NCBI GenBank assembly: GCA_964568045.1
Contig: CAZMOL010000008.1
Span: 1 to 32,829, forward strand
Length of the DNA stretch: 32,829 bases
From: CAZDDA01 sp964568045
GTDB taxonomy: Bacteria; Bipolaricaulota; Bipolaricaulia; UBA7950; UBA9294
Direction of reading: 5' to 3'
Part shown: piece by piece, positions 14,785 to 21,851 of the stretch
How the letters are laid out: the number at the start of each line of letters is the position of its first letter
Position numbering within the stretch: the stretch's first letter is position 1
Position numbers and translations under genes: made by a program
Notes under the pieces: generated by a model
Seen by the model: the letters and a program-made list of their open reading frames with translations, nothing else
The model's database searches: none
Told to the model about the DNA's origin: nothing

Positions 14785-15264
14785 ATGTTTGAAGAGATAC
14801 TTCTACCGACCGATGGGTCAAAAGGCGTAAAAAGTGCTTGCGACTGTGCTGTCCATCTTGCACAAAAGAGCGGATCGAGAGTGCACGTGCTCTTTGTCGC
14901 TGAGACAGTCTATCCAGGTCCCTGGTTCTCCTACGATGTTTCGGACGAAGCCCAAGAGAAGATCCTCGAATCGGGAAAGAAGATCGTCGAGAAAACGCGC
15001 GAAGAACTGCAACGCCACGGTGTGAAACGGGTTGAATGCCTGGTCAAAGAAGGGCATCCGGCAGAGACCATCCTCGGCTACGCAAAAGAGGTCGGCATCG
15101 ATCTTATTGTCATGGGAACGCGTGGACGAAGAGGCATTGAGCGCGCGCTTATGGGCAGCGTCACGCGCGAGGTCGTCAATTTATCCCAAGTTCCGGTGCT
15201 AGTAGTCAGGGCTACTGCAATCGATCGGAAAGAACCGCAAAGCCCCTCTTCCTTGACGGAGTAG
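14785..15264 (+). CDS. Universal stress protein, UspA family
   Basis: This 159-aa USP-fold protein begins MFEEILLPTDGSKGV and contains VMGTRGRRGIERALMGS, the ATP-binding G-2X-G-9X-G-S signature. A cysteine-containing segment after the first helix (SACDCAV) is unusual. A strong ribosome binding site (CGAGGAGGT) precedes ATG 14785. It is the last gene of the aldolase-MscS-USP operon. It is only moderately similar to the USP at 5565 and is not a recent duplicate. Confidence 0.94.
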   Translation: MFEEILLPTDGSKGVKSACDCAVHLAQKSGSRVHVLFVAETVYPGPWFSYDVSDEAQEKILESGKKIVEKTREELQRHGVKRVECLVKEGHPAETILGYAKEVGIDLIVMGTRGRRGIERALMGSVTREVVNLSQVPVLVVRATAIDRKEPQSPSSLTE

Positions 15265-15287
15265 GACCATCCGCCACTTTCAAGACA

Positions 15288-15322
15288 GTGAAGCGCTCCG
15301 CCCAAAGGGCGGGGCATTTAAG
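15288..15322. repeat. IS200/IS605-end-like hairpin, degenerate copy
   Basis: GCTCCGCCC (15295-15303) pairs with GGGCGGGGC (15307-15315) around AAA, with outer GTGAA (15288-15292) against a decayed TTTAA. The core AAAGGGCGGGG is shared with the hairpin at 3471-3505. It lies 24 bases after the USP stop and could serve as its terminator although no T run follows. The remaining 213 bases up to corA hold nothing I can support. Confidence 0.5.
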
Positions 15323-15535
15323 TTCTACTCTCATAGAAGGCGGGATTGTGATGGTGCTAGGGCCGCCAAGCCTGCGACGTGTTGTCCTCCCAGTGCTTGC
15401 TGCTTTTCTCGCCACCGCTCAGAGTTTTGTTTTCGTTTTGTGATTAAGTAAGACGCTCTGCAGGCCTCACAGTTTGGCCATTATCCTATGGAGAGCGTTC
15501 CTCCACCTTGTAAGCCACGGGACGCCGGTATCTCC

Positions 15536-16600
15536 TTACAGCCATTTCTTCCGCTTGAAATAGATAATCATGCCAACCACAGCAAGGCCCATGACTCCTA
15601 ACGTGCCGAAGTACCCCCAGGACCAGCTTAGCTCGGGCATGAATTGGAAGTTCATCCCGTAGATCCCTGCAACAAATGTGAGGGGGATGAAGATGGTGGC
15701 GATAATCGTGAGCACCTTCATCACCTCGTTCATGCGGTTGCTTACGCTGGACAGGTAGATGTCCAACATGCCGGAGATCATGTCGCGAAAGGTCTCCACC
15801 GTGTCGATGACCTGAATCGTGTGGTCGTAGACGTCCCGCAGATAGATCAGGGTGTGCTCTTCAAAGAGGGCGGATTCTCCCCGCTGCAGGCCGCTGATGA
15901 CCTCGCGCAGCGGCCAGACGGACTTGCGCAGAAAAAGGAACTCTCGCTTGAGTTCGTGTATCTCTTGCAGGGCTTTCGGCCCAGGATGGACAACTAGCTT
16001 CTCCCCCAGGGCCTCGACCCGGTCCCCAAGTTTTTCCAGCAGGATGAAGTAGTTGTCCACAATCGCATCGACCAAGGCATACGCCAGATAATCGGCACCC
16101 ATCCTACGAATACGCCCTTTGCTATTGCGAATCCGGTCCCGCAGTGGATCAAAGACATCCCCCTCCTTTTCCTGGAAGGAGATCACCCAGTTTGTACCAA
16201 GGATGAGGCTGAACTGTTCTTCGTCAATCTGATCCTGAACCTCGTCGTAGCGCAGCATCTTCAGCACGATGAACAGGGTGTTTTCGTAGTCCTCCATCTT
16301 GGGCCGCTGGCCGGTGTGCACGATGTCCTCCATCACGAGTGGATGGAGGTCGAAGTGCTCCCCAAGCGCTTCGATAATTTCCACCTCGTGAAGCCCATCG
16401 ACATTGATCCACGTGACGGTGGGCTTGTCCTTAAAAGGAAAGCACTCCACGATCGTCGAGGCCTCCCTTTCTTGAAAGCTGGATTCGTCATAGTCAACAA
16501 GCGATATCTTGACCCGCTCTGTCTTGACCTCTCCTACGTGGACGATTGTTCCAGGAGAAAGACCGGCTTTTCGCGCGCCCCTTCGTATGAATCTCGCCAT
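15536..16600 (-). CDS. corA: CorA-family Mg2+/Co2+ transporter
   Basis: This 354-aa protein forms pentameric divalent-cation channels. It has a large soluble N-terminal domain, a long stalk helix, and two C-terminal membrane helices. The first helix ends with the signature YGMNF near residue 318, the selectivity loop of CorA, and the protein ends in a basic cytoplasmic tail (FKRKKW). A strong ribosome binding site (GGGGAGGTGAG) precedes ATG 16600. With the MgtC-like protein at 10692 it gives the window two Mg-related genes, but they are not in one operon. Confidence 0.96.
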   Translation of the reverse strand: MARFIRRGARKAGLSPGTIVHVGEVKTERVKISLVDYDESSFQEREASTIVECFPFKDKPTVTWINVDGLHEVEIIEALGEHFDLHPLVMEDIVHTGQRPKMEDYENTLFIVLKMLRYDEVQDQIDEEQFSLILGTNWVISFQEKEGDVFDPLRDRIRNSKGRIRRMGADYLAYALVDAIVDNYFILLEKLGDRVEALGEKLVVHPGPKALQEIHELKREFLFLRKSVWPLREVISGLQRGESALFEEHTLIYLRDVYDHTIQVIDTVETFRDMISGMLDIYLSSVSNRMNEVMKVLTIIATIFIPLTFVAGIYGMNFQFMPELSWSWGYFGTLGVMGLAVVGMIIYFKRKKWL

Positions 16601-16794
16601 AACTCACCTCCCCTTAACCCATGTTATGGGATTGTCTTAAGGCTGCAATCTCAGTTGCATGATTATCTTACGCGTCCTCTCCTGCCTGCAAGAATGCAAA
16701 GAATGCTGAAGGATTGCCGGTTTTGGCCCAGAATATCGAAACGATGCCGAGGGAACACTTGACAAAAGCCGTCGCGTCGCATAACGCCTCCACT

Positions 16795-17649
16795 TCAAGG
16801 GGGATTTTCCCCTAGTTGGACAACAGCCGAAGCAAGCCGATCGAGGGCTTCAAAGGAGAGAGTCTCTCCCCGTGCTGTGGGGTCGATCCCGACCTCCTGC
16901 AGTACCTTTTCAATCTGCTCAGCCGTGAGTTGATCGCGCAACGCCCTGCGGATCATCTTGCGGCGTGTCCCGTAGAGCGTTCGGACGACGCGGAAGAAAG
17001 TCTCTGCGTCTGCCGAGAAACGTGGCCGCTCCAGGAATGAGAGGCGCCACAGAGTGGAATCGACAGTGGGGACAGGCATGAAACAGCGCTTTCCGACGTG
17101 GCGAATGATGCTGACATCGCAATACGCTTGCACGAGTATACCCAACGGGGTTCCACTTGGTCCGGGGCTGGCTGCGATCTTCTCTACGACGTCAGTCTGT
17201 GCGAGCAGCAGTGCTCGCCAGATCGATCGACGATGGCCGACAAGGTGTTTGAGAATGGGGCTGGTGATGTGGTAGGGGATGTTGCCTACGACGTACATGC
17301 GCCCTTTGCCAGAGGCGCGCGTAAGGTCAAACTTGAGGAAATCTCGACGCACGATTTCAACATTCTCAAGGTCACCGACGGTGTGGCGAAGGATCTGCGT
17401 CAGCCTTTGGTCGACCTCAACTGCGACTACGCGAGAGGCAATCTTGGCGAGTTCGCATGTGACAGTACCCAATCCCGCACCGATCTCAAGGATTTCGTCA
17501 GGCCTGTCGCGTTCTAGTTCGGAAACGATCGCCAGGAGGGCTGACCGGTCGACGAGGAAGTTCTGACCGAGGCGCTTGTTCGAACGAAAGCACGCCGATC
17601 GCAGCAACGCTGCTACAGTCCCGCGGGAAGTCAGATCCTCATTGACCAC
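16795..17649 (-). CDS. rsmA: 16S rRNA dimethyladenosine transferase
   Basis: This 284-aa enzyme (KsgA/RsmA) dimethylates two adenosines in the 3' hairpin of 16S rRNA using S-adenosylmethionine. Motifs are KRLGQNFL at the start of the fold (about residue 25), the SAM loop EIGAGLGTVT, acidic motif VEVD, and the catalytic NIPYHITSPIL. The C-terminal helical domain is complete. The GTG start overlaps the end of the upstream hydrolase by 11 bases, so it is translationally coupled and is the last gene of a six-gene operon with an ABC exporter. Confidence 0.96.
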   Translation of the reverse strand: MVNEDLTSRGTVAALLRSACFRSNKRLGQNFLVDRSALLAIVSELERDRPDEILEIGAGLGTVTCELAKIASRVVAVEVDQRLTQILRHTVGDLENVEIVRRDFLKFDLTRASGKGRMYVVGNIPYHITSPILKHLVGHRRSIWRALLLAQTDVVEKIAASPGPSGTPLGILVQAYCDVSIIRHVGKRCFMPVPTVDSTLWRLSFLERPRFSADAETFFRVVRTLYGTRRKMIRRALRDQLTAEQIEKVLQEVGIDPTARGETLSFEALDRLASAVVQLGENPP

Positions 17650-19396
17650 TGCGTTGCATCAACCATTCCTTGACTGTCTCGATCACCCGTGGATCGACGG
17701 GGTCGTCGATGTGGCGGTAGACCAGGCTCGGTTCCTCCGGATGATTGCGCAGGAGGTGGTTGAGGTCAGGCAGGATGAGGGCGGTGACATCTTCATTGCC
17801 GGCCTCCTTCAATGTGGTGCGCAACAGCTCCGCCTCTGCAGCCGGAACCTGGAGATCCTTTTCGCCGTTTAAGATCAACACAGGACACGACACACGACGA
17901 ATCGCGTCTAACGGATTGTCCAAGTAATGTTCGCGTAGCCAAGTGAGGGATAGGGGTGTAGCGAGCAGCTGCTGGGCAGCCTCTGCGTCCAGCCACGGCA
18001 TCGCCTGCTGAAGCTTCTCCACAGAATAGTCGCTCCATTCGCCGCTTGATCCCTTCACAAAGGCGATGTATTGATCTTGTTGGGCGAGCGTCTCTGCGAC
18101 GTCATCATCGCCCATTCCCTGCATTCGAGCCAGGGTCTCCACTTGCCAGCGGGTGACCTGATCGAGGGACTGCGCCGCTGCACCAAGGAGAACCAGACCG
18201 GCAAGATCCGGATCCTCAATGGCAATGATCGGCGCGAGGTAGCTTCCTTCGCTGTGTCCGATCAGAAAACAGCGTTGTGGGTCGATTCCCTCCGCTGCCC
18301 GCAGGGTTTCGAGAGCAGCGCGCACATCGTCAACTAGATCGTCTCTGGACGCCTTAGCAGAGACGCCTTCACTTGCGCCAACCCCGCGTTTGTCGTAGCG
18401 CAGCGACCCAATCCCGGCTCGGGCCACCGCGTGGGCGAGCTGACGATAGGCATCCATCTTCATCCCCGGAGCATTACCGTCTCGATCGACCGGTCCGGAG
18501 CCGTGGATGAACAGCACTCCCGGAACCGGTTCGGTTCTCCCTTCGGGAAGAGCGAGCGTTCCAGTAAGCATCAAGCCACCGCTTTCAAAGGAGACCTCCT
18601 CCTCGAGGAACCCTTCTAACGGGGCTTCGGGTTCTTCTTCCAGCTCAAGCGTAATCCCTTGCGGGAAAAGGTCCGCGTTGTAGGCGACAGCTGCCTGGCT
18701 GGGGATGACTGCTCCCGCCAACCGGCCGGAGTGTGTCACAAGAGCGACGTTTAGGTCGCCAAGCTTCAGTTCGTACAGTTTTCCCTGATAGGCAGTCTCT
18801 CCCGAGGTGAATTCCACGGTGTCAGGTCCGTGCAGCCGTGCTGGAAGCGAAAGGAGCGCCTGAGGGACAGCCGCCGTGAAATCGCGATCGATCGCTTTTG
18901 TTTCCGCTGCCATCAGCAGGACGACGTAGTGACTGACTAGGCTGTTATCGAGGATAAGGATGTTTTGACTGTCTGGGACCTCGGCCGTGAGCGGTTCATC
19001 GCTGACTCCGCGAACCTCCATCTGCAATCCAGCTGCATCCATTTGGGCAGAGATGATCTGTGATCCCGACGCCGTGTCTGCTCCAAGGTGATAGAGAATT
19101 GGTGTGAAATCTCGATCGAGCTGGTACTGCTGTGCCAAGTTGATTGTCTCCTCCCCCACCGCGATCGTCGCTTCGGAAAGCAACATGTAACCTTCTTCAG
19201 GTGAAAAGAAGAGCGTGTATGCCTCCTCGATGACGGGTACTCCACCCTGTTCGAGGATAAAACGGCCGGTATCGACCAGCTCGCCGCGAGCCTCAACCTG
19301 GCGGTCTGCAACAGGTAGCTGGACTTGTGAACAGATCACCCCGATAAGAAGAATTGCTCCCAGAATTGCCGCAATTAGAAGGATCTTGTTGTCCAT
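17639..19396 (-). CDS. Membrane-anchored alpha/beta hydrolase
   Basis: This 585-aa protein has an N-terminal hydrophobic anchor or signal (ILLIAAILGAILLIGVI), a beta-rich N-terminal domain of about 250 residues that I cannot name, and an alpha/beta hydrolase domain from about residue 265. In the latter, LFIHGSG forms the oxyanion loop, GHSEGS holds the nucleophilic Ser, NGEKDLQVP the Asp, and LPDLNHLL the His. The order fits the serine aminopeptidase/BAAT-like esterases. The substrate is unknown. ATG 19396 has GGAGGGGGAG two bases before it. It lies between an ABC exporter and ksgA. Confidence 0.88.
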   Translation of the reverse strand: MDNKILLIAAILGAILLIGVICSQVQLPVADRQVEARGELVDTGRFILEQGGVPVIEEAYTLFFSPEEGYMLLSEATIAVGEETINLAQQYQLDRDFTPILYHLGADTASGSQIISAQMDAAGLQMEVRGVSDEPLTAEVPDSQNILILDNSLVSHYVVLLMAAETKAIDRDFTAAVPQALLSLPARLHGPDTVEFTSGETAYQGKLYELKLGDLNVALVTHSGRLAGAVIPSQAAVAYNADLFPQGITLELEEEPEAPLEGFLEEEVSFESGGLMLTGTLALPEGRTEPVPGVLFIHGSGPVDRDGNAPGMKMDAYRQLAHAVARAGIGSLRYDKRGVGASEGVSAKASRDDLVDDVRAALETLRAAEGIDPQRCFLIGHSEGSYLAPIIAIEDPDLAGLVLLGAAAQSLDQVTRWQVETLARMQGMGDDDVAETLAQQDQYIAFVKGSSGEWSDYSVEKLQQAMPWLDAEAAQQLLATPLSLTWLREHYLDNPLDAIRRVSCPVLILNGEKDLQVPAAEAELLRTTLKEAGNEDVTALILPDLNHLLRNHPEEPSLVYRHIDDPVDPRVIETVKEWLMQRSGQ

Positions 19397-19409
19397 GTCT
19401 CCCCCCTCC

Positions 19410-20126
19410 CTACTTCCAGCGCGTCAGAATCTGCTCCCTGCTGAACACTCTGATCGCAAAGTATAGCACGATGATACTGGCGACGACGAGAACGAGGCCT
19501 TCCACCCCCACAAGGAACAGGCTCACCAACGTCTTGCGGCTGCTGTAGATGATGAGGGGGATGATCCCAGGCAGGATGGCGAAGCTCGAGAACTGATAGG
19601 CGGCTCGTGCATCGGAAGCGCGCGAGGAGACGATCATCGTCACACCGACGGCGAACAGAGCGAGCAGCGGTGACAGTCCAAAGATGGCGGCAAGCCACGG
19701 AGGCGTGAGGACGTGCGGAGGAAGACCGCCCAAAAGGAGGCCGGATGCTCCGAGGAATAGCGCGAAACAGGTCCAATTGATCAGCAGGGCAGGGACCACG
19801 CTGGCGAGCGCTTTTCCCAAGAACAGCTCGAGATCCGATATCGGTGTCGCCAACAGCGGTTCCAGACTACCCTGCTCCTTCTCCCCCACGATCGAGTAGA
19901 CGGCGATGGCCAAGGGGATGATTGCCGGAAGAACAAGGAAGTACATCAGCGCCGTGTTGAACAGAACGACCTGCACCGCAGGATCATCCACACCGCGACC
20001 CTGGTAGACGAGGTACACCGAGACGCCCACAAGGAACAACGGAAGAAACAGAACGCCGAACAGGATCATCTTGTTGCGCAGCGACTCCCGCCATTCCTTG
20101 AGCAGGATCACGCTAAGCCGATGCAT
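19410..20126 (-). CDS. ABC-2 type permease, NatB-like
   Basis: This 238-aa protein has about six membrane segments and the SIVGEKEQGSLEPLLATP motif of the ABC-2 exporter family, close to NatB of Na+ efflux and to multidrug exporters. It overlaps the ATPase gene by 14 bases, and 13 bases follow before the hydrolase start. Together with the ATPase it should form an exporter; the substrate cannot be told from sequence. Confidence 0.92.
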   Translation of the reverse strand: MHRLSVILLKEWRESLRNKMILFGVLFLPLFLVGVSVYLVYQGRGVDDPAVQVVLFNTALMYFLVLPAIIPLAIAVYSIVGEKEQGSLEPLLATPISDLELFLGKALASVVPALLINWTCFALFLGASGLLLGGLPPHVLTPPWLAAIFGLSPLLALFAVGVTMIVSSRASDARAAYQFSSFAILPGIIPLIIYSSRKTLVSLFLVGVEGLVLVVASIIVLYFAIRVFSREQILTRWK

Positions 20127-21030
20127 CGTTATTCTCCATCAGATCGAGATACAGATCTTCCAACGAATAGCGCAGCTCGTTGACGAACTGCACCTGTCCC
20201 CCCAACTCGACCAGCCGCTTCACCACCAGGGGATTCTCCCTCTCTGGATTGGAGAGCGCGATCAAGAGCTTGTTGTCTACACGCTCGATCCGTTTGATGA
20301 ATGGAAAATCGAGTTCCTTTTCAAGCCCTGGGCGCGGGTCAGCCAGATGAATGACCGTACGCCGACCGTACATCCGTTCTTTCAGTTCTTGTGGCTTCCC
20401 GATAGCGACCAGTCTTGTTTTGAATAACGCTACTCGATCACAGAGTCGATCCGCCTCATTGAGATTGTGTGTACACAGGAAGATCGTCCGTTCTTTTGTG
20501 CGTAGGGTCTCGATCAGTTCGCGAACCACTTTGGCTGCCTCGGGATCGAGCGCCGCGGTCGGCTCGTCGAGGAAGAGGATGTCGGGCTCATGCAGAAGTG
20601 CGCGGACAAGGGCAAGTTTTTGACGCATCCCCTTGGAGAGGCTACCGGCAAGGTCATTGCGACGCTCCCACAGCTCGAACAGCCGCAGGTAGTGCTCCAC
20701 CCGAGACACAGAGTCTCTCACACCGTGCAGTTTCGCGAAGAAAAGGAGGTTATCGCGCGCCGACAAGCGTTTGTACAGCCCCGGAGACTCGGTGAGCACG
20801 CCGACGTGCTGGTGGATGGCACGGTTCTCCCGTCCTAGATGGAACCCAGCTACACTTGCCGTGCCGCTGCTTGGCGCAATCAGCGCCGCTAGCATGCGCA
20901 CCGTCGTCGTCTTGCCGGCACCGTTCGGCCCGAGAAAGCCGAAGATCTCGCCCTTCTTAACCTCAAGATGCAGATCCTCAACTGCCACGAGGTCTCCGAA
21001 GCGCCGCGTCAAACCATCGGTCGTAATCAT
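20113..21030 (-). CDS. ABC transporter ATP-binding protein, NatA-like
   Basis: This 305-aa ATPase drives the adjacent permease. It has Walker A GPNGAGKTTT (about residue 38), signature LSKGMRQKLALVRAL, Walker B ILFLDEPTAALDP and the H-loop CTHNL, followed by a C-terminal domain of about 80 residues typical of the NatA/DrrA group. ATG 21030 is chosen because it overlaps the stop of the preceding small ORF (ATGA) and starts MITTDGLTRRFGD; the longer frame to 21204 is a shadow of that ORF. Confidence 0.95.
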   Translation of the reverse strand: MITTDGLTRRFGDLVAVEDLHLEVKKGEIFGFLGPNGAGKTTTVRMLAALIAPSSGTASVAGFHLGRENRAIHQHVGVLTESPGLYKRLSARDNLLFFAKLHGVRDSVSRVEHYLRLFELWERRNDLAGSLSKGMRQKLALVRALLHEPDILFLDEPTAALDPEAAKVVRELIETLRTKERTIFLCTHNLNEADRLCDRVALFKTRLVAIGKPQELKERMYGRRTVIHLADPRPGLEKELDFPFIKRIERVDNKLLIALSNPERENPLVVKRLVELGGQVQFVNELRYSLEDLYLDLMENNDASA

Positions 21031-21248
21031 CGTTTCTCTTCGTACTTCGATGCCTCGATCTGTCTGCGCAATCGATCCTCCCGGGACTCCCTTGCAGGAA
21101 CTGACTCCCTGATTGCTTCGGGTTTCCGGACTGACGTGGCCGCTCTCACGAGGCCAAGCTTCCGCGCGATGAACTTGAAATTCACTGTGATTCCCAACGC
21201 CCACACTACGAATGGGCGGTCTTGGTCACTCCAGAACGGAAGCTCCAT
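21027..21248 (-). CDS. Small hypothetical protein coupled to an ABC exporter
   Basis: This 73-aa ORF starts inside the 3' end of the GNAT gene (GAGAGG before ATG 21248) and stops at 21027 by an ATGA overlap with the ABC ATPase start. Such double coupling is strong support for a real gene. The N-terminal part has a hydrophobic-aromatic stretch (DRPFVVWALGITVNFKF), and the C-terminal half is highly charged (ESREDRLRRQIEASKYEEKR). I do not recognise the family; it may be an accessory of the exporter. Confidence 0.65.
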   Translation of the reverse strand: MELPFWSDQDRPFVVWALGITVNFKFIARKLGLVRAATSVRKPEAIRESVPARESREDRLRRQIEASKYEEKR

Positions 21249-21783
21249 CGCCTCTCCACTCCGATCTTAGAATTCCCATCATCACGGTGTCGCGATAGCG
21301 TCCGTCTCGGAAATACGATTCGCGCAGGATCCCCTCACGGGTGAAACCGAGCTTCTCATAGACGCGCTGGGCCCGGAGATTGTGTGCATATACTTGAAGC
21401 GAAATCCGATGTAGCCCCAGTTGGTTGAATCCGTAATCGATGATCAAGCGTGAGGCTTCAGACGCGTATCCCTTGTCCCATTCTTCTTTTTCCCCAATCA
21501 TGATTCCAAACTGTGCACGACGGTTGGGGTAGTCGATCTGGTGTAGACCGCAGTTTCCGATGTGGCGGTTCCCATCCTTGAGAACTATAGCCAGCGGGAT
21601 GTCCCGGTCGGTCTTGTACAGGCTCGCGAACCACTCCTGCTCGCGCGAACGATTGAACGGGAAGCGCAGTGCAATTGTAGCAGTGATGTCGGTATCGTTG
21701 ATCCAGACAAGGCAGCGGTCGATGTCCTCCTCCTCCAACGGCCGCAGGTACAATGGTTCGCCGATCAAGAACGGTTTGTTCAT
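21226..21783 (-). CDS. GNAT acetyltransferase, RimJ/RimL type
   Basis: This 185-aa protein has the acetyltransferase fold of the RimJ/RimL/SpeG group: LYLRPLEEEDID at the start, a beta-bulge FGIMIGEKEEWDKGYASEA with the acetyl-CoA pyrophosphate loop, then LHRISLQVYAHNLRAQRVYEKLGF. Family members acetylate N-termini of ribosomal proteins, polyamines or antibiotics; this one is unassigned. It leads the operon down to ksgA, and its ATG (21783, with AAGGAAGAA) is only 21 bases after the hppA terminator T run, so its promoter must lie inside or before the terminator, or it depends on readthrough. Confidence 0.9.
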   Translation of the reverse strand: MNKPFLIGEPLYLRPLEEEDIDRCLVWINDTDITATIALRFPFNRSREQEWFASLYKTDRDIPLAIVLKDGNRHIGNCGLHQIDYPNRRAQFGIMIGEKEEWDKGYASEASRLIIDYGFNQLGLHRISLQVYAHNLRAQRVYEKLGFTREGILRESYFRDGRYRDTVMMGILRSEWRGDGASVLE

Positions 21784-21804
21784 GTTCTTCCTTTATACCT
21801 TAAC

Positions 21805-21838
21805 AAAAAAAGGGTCTCGCTTGCGAGAAGCGAGGCCC
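21805..21838 (-). terminator. Rho-independent terminator of hppA
   Basis: On the minus strand GGGCCTCGCTT pairs with AAGCGAGACCC (one wobble pair) and is followed by seven T. It lies 13 bases after the hppA stop. Confidence 0.9.
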
Positions 21839-21851
21839 CCGTTTCGTCCTG

